Part shown: positions 1 through 9,051 of the stretch, piece by piece
Position numbering within the stretch: the first letter of the stretch is position 1
Layout: each line of letters begins with the position of its first letter
From: Kuafuiihalomonas phototrophica
GTDB taxonomy: Bacteria; Myxococcota; Kuafuiibacteriia; Kuafuiibacteriales; Kuafuiibacteriaceae
Direction: 5' to 3'
Assembly (NCBI GenBank): GCA_031800475.1
Contig: DAPKRQ010000152.1
Coordinates: 1-64,000 of the forward strand
DNA: 64,000 nucleotides
Position numbers and translations under genes: made by a program
Notes under the pieces: generated by a model
Seen by the model: only the letters and a program-made list of their open reading frames with translations
Database searches by the model: none
Told to the model about the DNA's origin: nothing

Positions 1-231
1 CCCCGGGCTCTTTCGAACCCGGCTCGAAAACGGAGTGAAGCCTGGTCTGGGGGCAGGGGTCTGGGCGAGGCCAGCCATGCCGAATGCCGAACGCCGCACG
101 ACCCGGAGACTGGATGCGGGGCACCATGCGCACCGTGCGCCTCTCGAAGAGGCTCGGCACCTTCGGGAGAGGGTCCAGATGGGGCCCATGACCGATGGGT
201 GGGGATGTGAAGAGGCTCTAAGGTTGGGGAC
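1..231. other. No gene recognised at left edge
   Basis: These bases hold short overlapping open frames with arginine-, proline- and glycine-rich translations and no domain that I recognise. They precede the first convincing gene. I see no promoter or terminator that I would defend. Confidence 0.5.
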
Positions 232-2349
232 GTGGATGGGCCGAACTTGCACGGCGTCCCGGGCCTTTGGCGCGATTCGGGGCGTACCTGGCGCGGCGTA
301 TCCGGGCTCGATGAGGGTCCCCGCCGAGCGCCTCCTTCGACCGGGGTCGCCCCCGCCGGGTTCGACGTCTGGGGACCGGACCGATTCGATCTTCGCCCTC
401 CCCACACCGCCTCCGAAAAGTCCGGAACCGCCCGCAGCGCTCAGGTCGCCTTCTGGAACCTCGAGGGCAGACTAAACCACCCCTCGAGCCGCAAAGAGGT
501 GGCGGCCGAGTTGCTCGACATGGGCGGAGGCCGTCGGTGGCCCGAGGTCGTCTCCGTGTCGGTCGATGATCCCGCAGGCGTACAGGCCCTCCACCGCGAG
601 CACCTGGATGCCGCTGGCTACCACCTGGTGATGCCGAGCAACGACGCTCGTTCGGCGCTGTTGCTCCGTGGCCGACCGGTCCGCGAGCCGAAGGCGTGGG
701 TCCGCACCGTCAACGGACGCACCGCGGTGCAGATTCAGCGCCAATCCGTCCAACTCGGGGCACGCTGCCTGACCCTTTTCAACGTGGACATCGACGCCGA
801 GGCCCTTCGGCAACAGATCGATCGGGACATCGCAGCCATTCGCAAGCGCTTCGAGTCCCCGATCCGAAAAGCTCGTGCGGAACGCAACGGCGAGAAGGCG
901 TCCCGGCTCGAGCGCCACCGCAGCGCGCAGGTCAAGGAAGTCGAAGCCCGTTTCGATGCAATCCGGGCCGACTTGGGAGCTGCTTTGGAAGACCTGGTGC
1001 AGGCCCATCGCCTGCGGCAACCGAATGAGCCTGTCGTGATCTCCGGCAATTTCGTCCGGGCCTTCGACGATGCCTTCTTCGGCGAGCAGGGATTCGACCT
1101 GACAGAAAACGGATTTTCCGCGTCCGGCAAAGAAATCTTTTCGACGTACGGCCGAAACCCGAGTAAGCCCGCGAAGGCCGACGAGCTCTCGAGCCGTTTT
1201 CACCTGTCCCACGGGACGAAACGGATCGGGAAGGAAGCGTACGCCCCCCGAGCGAACATCCTCGTCTCGCCAGAGATGACCGACTCGGGAGCTCTCGCCC
1301 GCTACGTGAAAGGAACCTTTCGGATCCACGAAGCGCCCACGGCTTTGGGCCAGCACCGGCCGGTCTCGGTTCTGCTCGATCTCGACCCGAGCGCTCAGCC
1401 CCCCAGCGAAGGACGCATCGTGGCTCCGGGGGTCCGTCTCGCCCCATTCAGCAAAGGCCCAGCGGATCGACTGAGCTTCGACGAACCCCTGGGCGGCTCG
1501 ATCACCTACCGGGTCCCCACCCGGATCCCGAAGAAGGAACTCCGCGGCGTCATTCAGACCCTGCAAGAACACGGAGAAATGGTCGAGCGACTGAGTCTGT
1601 CGGGTCGAGACGACCTTCTCGAACGAATCAGCGCACCGAGAGTCCGGGCCTCGGAGTACACGGGATGCATCCGCTTTCCCTTCGATTGGAGCGAATACGA
1701 GTCGCTCGAGCCCCGCGCTGCCATCGAAAAGCTCGTCGAGGCCACCGCCCCGAGTTCCCGGCTGAGTTTCACGGCGGCAAGCCGCATCCATTTTCACCAT
1801 CTGTTCAACGCCGGCGGTACCGTCACCGAGCCGTTCCGGGGAAACGCGGTCCACGTGACCGACACGGACGACCCCCACAGCTTCGACTCGATCGTCAACG
1901 TCGAACACATCTGGCCTCAGTCTCACGGCGCCGGCGCGCCTTCTGCGAAGGGCGACTTGCACCTTCTGATCGTCATGGACAGCCGACTCAATTCCCGCCG
2001 GGGCAACCATCCGTACGGCGAAGTAAAGCCGGGAACCGAAACGTGGGAGGATGGTCCTTTCAAGATCGGGCTGGACGCCGACGGGCGGACGGTCTTCGAG
2101 CCGGCGGGACACATGCGAGGGTGGATAGCCCGAGCGATGTTGTGGTCGGCCTTGCGACACGGCGCGGAGCTCACCGACCTCGACCGAAGAACCTACGTGG
2201 CTTGGAGCGAAGCCTACCCTCCGACAAAGGCCGAGGAGACCTACACGGCACGGGTTTCCGTGTATCAGGGCAACCGCAATCCCTTCGTGGACATGCCCGA
2301 AGCCGCCCGCGTTCTCGCCCCGCACTTGGGACACTCGGTCAACGAATGA
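232..2349 (+). CDS. Degenerate EEP domain fused to endonuclease I-type nuclease
   Basis: The predicted protein has 705 residues. Residues about 71-385 follow the endonuclease/exonuclease/phosphatase fold order: WNLEG near 75, FNVDID near 183, SGNF at 271-274 and GQHRPV at 373-378. The usual catalytic GDxN and SDH motifs have become SGNF and GQH, so this half is probably inactive. A charged helical insertion lies at about 191-260. Residues about 470-640 match the endonuclease I family: VEHIWPQS near 557-564, GDLH near 574 and LNSRRGN near 586, all looking intact. No signal peptide is visible, so it probably acts in the cytoplasm. The start at 232 is the only in-frame ATG before the first domain; the first 65 residues are low-complexity and may not be translated. 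Its 3' end overlaps the convergent aldehyde dehydrogenase gene by 11 bases. Confidence 0.75.
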   Translation: MDGPNLHGVPGLWRDSGRTWRGVSGLDEGPRRAPPSTGVAPAGFDVWGPDRFDLRPPHTASEKSGTARSAQVAFWNLEGRLNHPSSRKEVAAELLDMGGGRRWPEVVSVSVDDPAGVQALHREHLDAAGYHLVMPSNDARSALLLRGRPVREPKAWVRTVNGRTAVQIQRQSVQLGARCLTLFNVDIDAEALRQQIDRDIAAIRKRFESPIRKARAERNGEKASRLERHRSAQVKEVEARFDAIRADLGAALEDLVQAHRLRQPNEPVVISGNFVRAFDDAFFGEQGFDLTENGFSASGKEIFSTYGRNPSKPAKADELSSRFHLSHGTKRIGKEAYAPRANILVSPEMTDSGALARYVKGTFRIHEAPTALGQHRPVSVLLDLDPSAQPPSEGRIVAPGVRLAPFSKGPADRLSFDEPLGGSITYRVPTRIPKKELRGVIQTLQEHGEMVERLSLSGRDDLLERISAPRVRASEYTGCIRFPFDWSEYESLEPRAAIEKLVEATAPSSRLSFTAASRIHFHHLFNAGGTVTEPFRGNAVHVTDTDDPHSFDSIVNVEHIWPQSHGAGAPSAKGDLHLLIVMDSRLNSRRGNHPYGEVKPGTETWEDGPFKIGLDADGRTVFEPAGHMRGWIARAMLWSALRHGAELTDLDRRTYVAWSEAYPPTKAEETYTARVSVYQGNRNPFVDMPEAARVLAPHLGHSVNE

Positions 2350-3784
2350 GCCAATCCAAGATCCGGCGGGCCCAGTCTCCGTAGGGCGGCCGCAATACCT
2401 TCATTGGGTCCAAGGCCGTCCGCGTGAAGACTGGCTTCATGTGGGAAAACGTTCGAAAGCTGTACTCGCCATGGTAGCTGCCCAATCCGCTCGCTCCGAC
2501 GCCACCGAATGGAAGTCGCTCTTCGATGCAGTGGGCGAGGGTCTCGTTGACCGAGACGCCACCGGCCCAGGTCTCGGACAGCAGCCGGCGTCGAATCCTT
2601 CGGTCGTCGCTGAACACGTACATGGCCAGGGGTCGGGGTCGACGATTGATTCCCTCGATGGCTTCATCCACGTCACCCATGGTCTTGATGGGCAAAATCG
2701 GTCCGAAGATCTCGTTTTGCATGACGGCCAAATGGTCCGGTGGATCGACCAGTAGAGTCGGCGCCAGTTTGGCCTTCTGCCCCGAGAATTCCTCTCCGGG
2801 CGCCTCCAGCGAGATCACCTCGACTCCGGCTTCTCTGGCTTCGCGCAACCACCCGGTGAGCCGATCGAAGTGTCTTTCCTGAAGAATTCCCGTGTAATCT
2901 GGGTTGTCCAGCAACGTCGGGTACAATTCGCGAACGGCAGCCGTGAACGCGTCGACAAAGTCGTGGCGGCGCCGGCGTGGAATCCACACGTGGTCGGGCG
3001 CGATACACGTCTGACCCGCGTTGATGAGCTTTCCAATGGCCAAAGACACGCAGACTCGGTGAATTCGTTTGGGTCGAAACACGTCCTCCGAAAGAACTGC
3101 CGGGCTCTTGCCTCCGAGCTCCAAGGTGACAGGCGTCAGATTTTCGGCTGCCGCCATCATCACTTTGCGACCCACCTCGGTCGACCCGGTGAACAGCAAG
3201 TGATCGAACGGAAGGCGGCAAAAGGCTTCCGCAATCTCGACACCCCCGGGTACGACGCCCACCAACTCGTCCCCGAATGCGTCGTCGAGCAGTTCCAAAA
3301 GAAGGTCCGAGGTGTGCGGCGTGAATTCGGACGGCTTCAGCATCACCCGATTTCCCGCAGCCAGAGCCCCAACCAACGGAACCAGCGACAGGTAGACTGG
3401 GTAGTTCCAGGGGCTGACGATCCCGACCACACCCAGGGGCTGGGGATGGAGTCGAGACCGCCCGGGCCACAGGCGCCACGATGTCCGGACCCTCCAGGGC
3501 CGACTCCAGCGGCGCAAGTGCTTCGACATGTGATCGCAGGCCTGCACGACGGTGGCGACTTCGGAGACTGCGAACTCCTCTCGAGACTTGGCGCCAAAGT
3601 CGTCGTGCACGGCGCGAAACAGACGCTCTCGGGCCTCGACCACCACCGAGCGAAGGCGGGCCACCCGGTCGAGCCGAACCTGGACCGGCGGGGGAGCCTG
3701 CCGCCGAAACGCCAACCGCTGCCGTCCAAACAATTCCTGCACCCGCGCCGTATCCGAATCGAGGGCCAGCTCCATGGGCGCCAT
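2339..3784 (-). CDS. NAD(P)-dependent aldehyde dehydrogenase, coniferyl-aldehyde type
   Basis: This is an aldehyde dehydrogenase superfamily enzyme of 481 residues that oxidises an aldehyde to a carboxylate with NAD(P). LELGGKSP carries the general-base Glu at about 222 and AGQTC carries the catalytic Cys at about 260. FTGSTEVG near 198 is the cofactor-binding turn. The short form and the PWNYPV segment resemble coniferyl-aldehyde dehydrogenase-like members; the substrate is not shown. I chose the ATG at 3784 because homology starts just after it; an upstream TTG at 3940 would add 52 unlikely residues. It lies downstream of the homogentisate operon on the same strand after a 236-base gap, so it may be cotranscribed. 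Confidence 0.88.
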   Translation of the reverse strand: MAPMELALDSDTARVQELFGRQRLAFRRQAPPPVQVRLDRVARLRSVVVEARERLFRAVHDDFGAKSREEFAVSEVATVVQACDHMSKHLRRWSRPWRVRTSWRLWPGRSRLHPQPLGVVGIVSPWNYPVYLSLVPLVGALAAGNRVMLKPSEFTPHTSDLLLELLDDAFGDELVGVVPGGVEIAEAFCRLPFDHLLFTGSTEVGRKVMMAAAENLTPVTLELGGKSPAVLSEDVFRPKRIHRVCVSLAIGKLINAGQTCIAPDHVWIPRRRRHDFVDAFTAAVRELYPTLLDNPDYTGILQERHFDRLTGWLREAREAGVEVISLEAPGEEFSGQKAKLAPTLLVDPPDHLAVMQNEIFGPILPIKTMGDVDEAIEGINRRPRPLAMYVFSDDRRIRRRLLSETWAGGVSVNETLAHCIEERLPFGGVGASGLGSYHGEYSFRTFSHMKPVFTRTALDPMKVLRPPYGDWARRILDWLIR

Positions 3785-4020
3785 CAAAGCCGGTCGGACG
3801 AAGGAAGCAAGCCCGATGACGGGACCGGCCCCGACCGAAGGGTTGCCGCCTCCGGGAGCGTGCTGGCGGGTGTGGGTGGTCCCTCTCAGCGGGCGAGCGC
3901 CCTTCGAGTGCCGCCAGGGCCCATAACGGGACCCGCGCAACCGAGATTGGGCGAAGGCGATCGGAGTGTCCTGGACGCGCCCGGCCGTTGGACGGGCGCA
4001 GACGCACTTCCGGTGCCCCG

Positions 4021-5178
4021 CTAGATGAAGCTGTCGTGGTAGTCCGGATCTTCCACGGACAGGGCAGCTCGGGACGTCTCGAGGGGCCGGGCCGTGTCCA
4101 TCATGACCGCGAGTTCGTGGGTCTCGGCGTGCCCGATGCTGCCCTCGTAGGCCCCGGGATGGGGACCATGGGGAATTCCCGAGGGATGGTGGGAGATGCT
4201 CGCGGGCCCCACGCCCCGGCGCGATGTGAAGTTGCCCCGGCAGTAGAAGAGGATCTCGTCACAATCCACTGAAGCGTGGGGATAGGGACAGGGAATCGCC
4301 TCGGGATGAAAGTCCACCTTGCGCGGAACGAAGCTGCAGACGAGCGCGCCTCGGGCTGCGAAGGTGCCGTGCCAGTCGGGAGGCAGGTGAACCAGACCCG
4401 CCCGAGGTTGGAAGTTGAGGATGGGAAACACGAAGGGGTAGCTCGAACCATCCCATCCGACCGCGTCGAGCGGGCTGTGCTCCAAGGCGAAGCCGTGAAA
4501 GCCTCCGCTGCGCTTGACCACCAGCTCGCGGAGCCCTTCGTCCATCGGCCCGGCAAACTCGGGACGCCGAAAGTCCCGGTGACAGAACGGCGCGTCCATG
4601 CGGAGCTGACCGGTCTCGGTCCGCCACTGTTTCGGGAGCCCGACCCCTCCGAGACACTCCAGGCTCAGCCAAAACTGCTGTCTTCCCGGGTCCGGGATGA
4701 AGCGATGGAGGATCCCCTTCGGCACGTAAACATAGTCTTCTTCCTCGAAGCGGACGTCTCCCATGACCGAACGGAGCACACCTCCGCCTTGGAACACGTA
4801 GAACAGATCGTCTGCGTCCGAGTTCATGAAGTAGACCGGATCCTCGGCTGTCGGCCGCACCACCGAGACCACCACGTCGGAGTTGAACAACAGCACCTGC
4901 CGGGCGTCGACGGCCGCCCCGCCCGCAGGCGCCAGGTCCGCCGATTTGTAGTGCCGCTTGCGCAGGGGCCGCGCGCCCACGGGCTCGGGGAGCCCGAAGC
5001 CGTGGGTCGTTTCGATCGGCCGGTGGGTGTGGGGACGTTCCCGGTGGTAGACCAAGGTGTACGGCCCGTCGAACCCGGCCCGGGTGATGCACTCCTCGTG
5101 GCGAAGCGCTCCTTCGGGTCCGCGGAACGCAATGTGGTGCTTCCGCGGCACCTCTCCGGCCTGCATCCGGTCCAACAT
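4021..5178 (-). CDS. hmgA: Homogentisate 1,2-dioxygenase
   Basis: It opens the aromatic ring of homogentisate with O2 to give maleylacetoacetate, step two after 4-hydroxyphenylpyruvate in tyrosine and phenylalanine breakdown. The protein has 385 residues with the cupin-type homogentisate dioxygenase layout. The Fe(II) site region is clear near the C-terminus, HHPSGIPHGPHPGAYEG at about 330-346 followed by ETHELAVMMDT. The frame is open further upstream, but that part overlaps hppD out of frame. The ATG at 5178 is 5 bases past the hppD stop and fits an operon start. It is the last pathway gene of the minus-strand run fah-maiA-hppD-hmgA. Confidence 0.95.
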   Translation of the reverse strand: MLDRMQAGEVPRKHHIAFRGPEGALRHEECITRAGFDGPYTLVYHRERPHTHRPIETTHGFGLPEPVGARPLRKRHYKSADLAPAGGAAVDARQVLLFNSDVVVSVVRPTAEDPVYFMNSDADDLFYVFQGGGVLRSVMGDVRFEEEDYVYVPKGILHRFIPDPGRQQFWLSLECLGGVGLPKQWRTETGQLRMDAPFCHRDFRRPEFAGPMDEGLRELVVKRSGGFHGFALEHSPLDAVGWDGSSYPFVFPILNFQPRAGLVHLPPDWHGTFAARGALVCSFVPRKVDFHPEAIPCPYPHASVDCDEILFYCRGNFTSRRGVGPASISHHPSGIPHGPHPGAYEGSIGHAETHELAVMMDTARPLETSRAALSVEDPDYHDSFI

Positions 5179-5183
5179 GGAGC

Positions 5184-6323
5184 TCAGACCTTTCCGGAGG
5201 CTTGCTGCTCCCGCTCGATGCTCTCGAACAGCGCCCGGAAGTTGCCCGCCCCGAAACCTTCGTCGCCCTTCCGCTGAATGACTTCGTAGAAGAAGGGCCC
5301 CGCCTTCGGATCCCCGTACAAACCCGCCGACTCTTTCAAGAAGATCTGGAGCAAATAGCTGTTCTTGCCCGCTCCATCGACCAGCACCTCGAGCTCTCGC
5401 AGCACGGCGATGTCTTCTTCGATCGAGCCGATCCCGAGCTCTTCGAGCCGCCGGGGTAGCATGTCGTAGTAGCTTCCCGGCGTGGGCATGAATTGAACAC
5501 CCCGGGACCGAAGCTCCCGCACGGCAGGAATGATGTCCCCGACGGTCAGAGCCAGGTGCTGGACCCCGTCGCCGCCCAGCTCCCGGTTGAAGACGTAGAT
5601 CTGCGACTGCTCGAAAAACGGTCGCCAGGGCTCGTTGTTGGCGAACTTCACCTTGGAAGCGGGATCGTGCATGACCACGGACCGAAGCCCAGAACCCTTG
5701 TCCTGTTCTTCGGAAACGTCGGTGGTGTGAAACTCCACATCCCAAAACTGCTGAAGTCCCATCACGTGCTCCATCCACAACAGCGCGGGGCTCATCGTCA
5801 TGAAGTTCGATGTGATGTGATCCACCCGATGGAAGCCCATGCGGTTCCGTCCACCCGTGGGCCGTTCGTAGACCTGGATTCCGGGACCGGGGCTCTTGGA
5901 GCCACGTCGCTCCAAAAAGCGAAACAACGTGTCACCGAACGGGGTAACGAGGTCGAAGTACGCCATGCCCTCGCCTTCGAGGACCCGGGTTCGGGGCGTG
6001 CCTCCCCGAGCCTCCAGCGTGCGAAAGGCCCGCTCTGCATCTTCAACCTGAAAGGTGATGCGTCCGATGCCGTCCGGATGCCGGGCCAAGAATTCACGGG
6101 CTGCGCACGCGTCGGACCGAGGCGATGTGCAGACCACTGTAATCTCTCCCGCATTGAAGACCACCGACGCCTCGCCGAGGTTGCGGATGTCCCCTGTGGG
6201 CGTGGCCGCTACCTCCGCAAAGTCCATCATTTCGGTGTAAAAGCGCCGGCTGCGGTCGAGCTCGTGCACGTAGTACTCGAAAGACTCGACACCGAGCAGT
6301 CCGATGGTTCCTTCATCAGCCAT
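5184..6323 (-). CDS. hppD: 4-hydroxyphenylpyruvate dioxygenase
   Basis: It converts 4-hydroxyphenylpyruvate to homogentisate using Fe(II) and O2. The protein has 379 residues and two vicinal-oxygen-chelate repeats. The iron ligands are visible as His169 (RVDHI), His256 (GVQHL) and Glu347 (FFYEV), with the usual spacing. The C-terminal GDEGFGAGNFRALFESIE segment is typical of the family. The start at 6323 has a clear AGGAGG about 7 bases upstream (6331-6338), which decides it over the longer open frame. It sits between maiA and hmgA, which supplies pathway context. Confidence 0.96.
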   Translation of the reverse strand: MADEGTIGLLGVESFEYYVHELDRSRRFYTEMMDFAEVAATPTGDIRNLGEASVVFNAGEITVVCTSPRSDACAAREFLARHPDGIGRITFQVEDAERAFRTLEARGGTPRTRVLEGEGMAYFDLVTPFGDTLFRFLERRGSKSPGPGIQVYERPTGGRNRMGFHRVDHITSNFMTMSPALLWMEHVMGLQQFWDVEFHTTDVSEEQDKGSGLRSVVMHDPASKVKFANNEPWRPFFEQSQIYVFNRELGGDGVQHLALTVGDIIPAVRELRSRGVQFMPTPGSYYDMLPRRLEELGIGSIEEDIAVLRELEVLVDGAGKNSYLLQIFLKESAGLYGDPKAGPFFYEVIQRKGDEGFGAGNFRALFESIEREQQASGKV

Positions 6324-6339
6324 CCCGAAAACCTCCTCG

Positions 6340-6987
6340 TCACGCTCGTGGGGCATCCGGCTGGGCCGTAGGATGCGCGCTCGCGAACGCGTCCAGCTCC
6401 GCACAAGCTTCTTCCACCCGGAGCAAGTTTTCGTAGGCTCCGAGGTCCAGCTCGAAGCGCCGAGCGCTGGCGAGCTGGGGAATCACGCAGACGTCGGCGA
6501 TGCTGGGTGCGTCGCCGACGCAAAATCTGCCGCTGAGCTGTCGCACCCGAACCTCCAAAGCTGCAAGCCCCTTCTGGAGAATGGGCCGAACGAATTCCTT
6601 TCGGTCGCCACCGAGCGCCTCGATGCTCCGAAGGACCCCCAGATTGTGAAGAGGTTGGATGCCGCTGTTGCAGATTTCGGCCAACTCCACGGCACGTGTT
6701 CGCATCAGCGGATCCTCCGGCCACAGCGCCGGCTCCGGGTGGCGGGCTTCGAGGTAGGTCAAAATCGCCAGGCTCTGGGTCAAAGCGACCGAACGGCCTC
6801 CTTCTTCGACCTCGAGCGTCGGCACCTGGTGCATGGCGTTCTTTTCAACGTACTCTTTACGATGCTGGTGCCCGCCGTCTTCGACCAGGTGTATTGCAAC
6901 GTAATCGAAGGACAGCCCCTTCAGGTTCAGCCCAATCCGCACGCGCCAAGAAGCGCTGCTGCGCCAGTAGCTGTACAGCCGAATCAT
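6340..6987 (-). CDS. maiA: Maleylacetoacetate isomerase (zeta-class GST)
   Basis: This glutathione-dependent enzyme isomerises maleylacetoacetate to fumarylacetoacetate. It has 215 residues. The N-terminal SSASWRVR (about 10-17) is the zeta-class catalytic signature, followed by a thioredoxin-fold domain with HQVPTLE and an all-helical C-terminal domain. Its ATG overlaps the stop of fah by 4 bases, and hppD starts 16 bases after its stop. Translational coupling within one tyrosine-degradation operon is likely. Confidence 0.94.
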   Translation of the reverse strand: MIRLYSYWRSSASWRVRIGLNLKGLSFDYVAIHLVEDGGHQHRKEYVEKNAMHQVPTLEVEEGGRSVALTQSLAILTYLEARHPEPALWPEDPLMRTRAVELAEICNSGIQPLHNLGVLRSIEALGGDRKEFVRPILQKGLAALEVRVRQLSGRFCVGDAPSIADVCVIPQLASARRFELDLGAYENLLRVEEACAELDAFASAHPTAQPDAPRA

Positions 6988-7961
6988 CCCTCGACCACTT
7001 TCTGATCGATGGTCCCGAAGATGCTGGTTCCCGCATCATCGAGCATTTCGATCCGGATCGTGTCGCCGACCTTCATGAAAGGGGTCTCCGGCTGCCCGTT
7101 TTCGATCGTTTCGATCATTCGCCGTTCGGCCAGGCAGCTGATTCCCGCGGACCGATCTTCGTTCGAAATCGTACCCGACCCCAGAAGCGTTCCGGCGGTG
7201 AACGCTCGGCTCTGCGCGATGTGCTCGATGAGCTGATGAAACGAAAAGTGCATCTCGGGTCCGGCATGCACGTCGCCCACCAGCTCTTCGTTGTAGACCG
7301 AGCGCAGCGTTCGATGAATGCGGCCGTCCCGGTAGTCGGGCCCGAGCTCCTCCGGCGTGATCGCGAAAGGCGCGAACGCGGTAGCCGGCTTGGACACGAA
7401 AAAGCCGAAGCCCTTCGCCAGCTCGCCCGGGATGAGACCGCGCAGGGAGACGTCGTTGCAGATCGTCAACAGCCGCACGCATTCGGCCGCGTGGTCGGCC
7501 TTCGTTCCCCGGCGCACGTCGCCGAGAATCGCCACGACCTCGGCTTCGAAATCCAGCCCCCAAGCCGGATCGATCAGCGGGATGTCCTCGGTCGGGCCGA
7601 GCAGATGGCCCGAGCCCCCTTGGTAGATCAGCGGGTCGGTCTCCAGGGTCGGCGGAGGCTCGGCGCCCCGGGCCTTTCGAACCAGCCGCACGTGATTGAG
7701 GTAGGCGGACCCGTCGATCCATTCGTACGCCCGCGGCAGAGGTGGACCGAAAGCGGTCACGTCCACCGGCTTTCCGGGGATCTGCCCGGCCTGCAGGGCC
7801 TCGAATCGCCCCCGCAGTCGGGGCCCGACCAAGTCCCATTCGTCCAGGGCCCGCTGCAGGGTGGGCGCGATGTCTTCGGCGCCGGCCCACCGGCTGCCGT
7901 CCCGCGACACCACCACCAAACGACCGTCTCGGGTCCCATCCCGCAGCGTTCCGAGCTTCAT
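6984..7961 (-). CDS. fah: Fumarylacetoacetate hydrolase
   Basis: It cleaves fumarylacetoacetate to fumarate and acetoacetate, the last step of homogentisate breakdown. The protein has 325 residues. The metal site acids lie in LDFEAEVV (Glu139, Glu141) and CNDVS (Asp170), with KGFGF following at about 183. The length and the N-terminal half (PRAYEWIDGSAYLNH) match the short bacterial homogentisate-type FAH rather than the long eukaryotic enzyme. It is followed with a 4-base overlap by maiA, and preceded by an unknown gene 36 bases upstream on the same strand. Confidence 0.93.
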   Translation of the reverse strand: MKLGTLRDGTRDGRLVVVSRDGSRWAGAEDIAPTLQRALDEWDLVGPRLRGRFEALQAGQIPGKPVDVTAFGPPLPRAYEWIDGSAYLNHVRLVRKARGAEPPPTLETDPLIYQGGSGHLLGPTEDIPLIDPAWGLDFEAEVVAILGDVRRGTKADHAAECVRLLTICNDVSLRGLIPGELAKGFGFFVSKPATAFAPFAITPEELGPDYRDGRIHRTLRSVYNEELVGDVHAGPEMHFSFHQLIEHIAQSRAFTAGTLLGSGTISNEDRSAGISCLAERRMIETIENGQPETPFMKVGDTIRIEMLDDAGTSIFGTIDQKVVEG

Positions 7962-7997
7962 GCGAGGCTCGCCGCTAGCACGCCCGGCGCGGACCCC

Positions 7998-8975
7998 TCA
8001 AGCGGGGTCGTTTTGCCGCACGAAGTCTCGAAACTCCCCCGCCACGAGCTCCAGCCACCCATCCGCCTCGGGGGTCTCGAGGAGCGCGACGAGCAGGGGC
8101 CAGGTCAGATCCGCCCAGGCCTCCAGAGGCGGCGGCTCCGCCATCTGCCACCGGGCCAGCAGCTCCCCCACTGGCCGATCCCCCCATTCGGAGAAAAACC
8201 GGTCCGTGGCCTCCCGCACCGCCCCCCACAGGGGCCCGCCCTCGGCGGCATCCTGGGCCAGGGCCTCCAGGAGCCGAAAGACGTGGGCGAGCACCGGGTC
8301 GGACATGGGCGTCACCCACCGGGACCAGGGTTGCTGCCACATGTAGCGGGCAAAGGCGGCCCGGGCCTCCAGGGTGGCCGGGTCGTCCAGGTGCCGGACG
8401 GCGTACTCTCCGGCCCGCTCGAGGGCCCGGCGGGACCCGGCTTCCACGAAGCGCCGCACCTCGGGATCGAGCCGCCGCTCAACCTCCTCGATCAAGCTCG
8501 ACAGGCGGCCCCCTCCCAGTTTGGAAAACCGCCCCAAAAAACCCGGCAGAAGGCTCTGCACCAGGTTTGGAATGGCCGACGAAAAGTCTTGCAGCGACCT
8601 GTACAGGGTGTCTGCCACCAGCATCTCGGCCACCGAGGTCGAAAACCACTGGCGCACCCACTCCGGCGGGACCGGGGCGTCCCGAAAGATCTCGACGAAG
8701 GCCGTCTCGGCCGCGCCGGGCAAGCTTTCCGTCGGGCGGTCGGTGCGGGTCCGAGCCTGCTCGACCTGCTCGCGCAGAACCCGGGAGGCAGCCTCGGCCC
8801 ATCGGGGCCCGTCTTCGGAGGAAGCCGCCTGCCACCTCTGCAGCTTCTCAGGATCCACCAGATCTCGGACCTTTCGCTGGAGCAGGGGGTCCCAGCTGGC
8901 CGCCACGACCTGGGCCCACTCGCGACGGGCCGCTTCGCCTGTCAATCTTGCTTTCAACCAATCCTTCGGAGTCAT
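7998..8975 (-). CDS. Uncharacterised helical protein upstream of fah
   Basis: I do not recognise this 325-residue protein. It is predicted to be almost entirely alpha-helical, tryptophan- and arginine-rich, with no signal peptide and no clear membrane segment. The longer open frame to 9173 runs antisense into the DPP-IV gene, so I chose the ATG at 8975, which has AGGA about 7 bases upstream. It ends 36 bases before fah and is in the same direction, so it may be the first gene of the tyrosine-degradation transcript. Nothing in it suggests a catalytic role; a regulator or accessory role is only a guess from position. Confidence 0.7.
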   Translation of the reverse strand: MTPKDWLKARLTGEAARREWAQVVAASWDPLLQRKVRDLVDPEKLQRWQAASSEDGPRWAEAASRVLREQVEQARTRTDRPTESLPGAAETAFVEIFRDAPVPPEWVRQWFSTSVAEMLVADTLYRSLQDFSSAIPNLVQSLLPGFLGRFSKLGGGRLSSLIEEVERRLDPEVRRFVEAGSRRALERAGEYAVRHLDDPATLEARAAFARYMWQQPWSRWVTPMSDPVLAHVFRLLEALAQDAAEGGPLWGAVREATDRFFSEWGDRPVGELLARWQMAEPPPLEAWADLTWPLLVALLETPEADGWLELVAGEFRDFVRQNDPA

Positions 8976-9051
8976 GAGGTATCCTGAACGGAGCGGGCCG
9001 GGACCGAACTCCTTCCCTCCCACCGGTGTTTCCTGGTAAGGGCCGGGTCGC

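Noticed and set aside
35..475. 146-codon frame at the left edge
   Set aside because: Arg/Pro/Gly-rich translation without motif, overlapping the better-supported gene that starts at 232.
472..2334. Open frame of 620 codons on the minus strand
   Set aside because: Antisense to the EEP/endonuclease I fusion, which shows real motifs; the minus translation does not.
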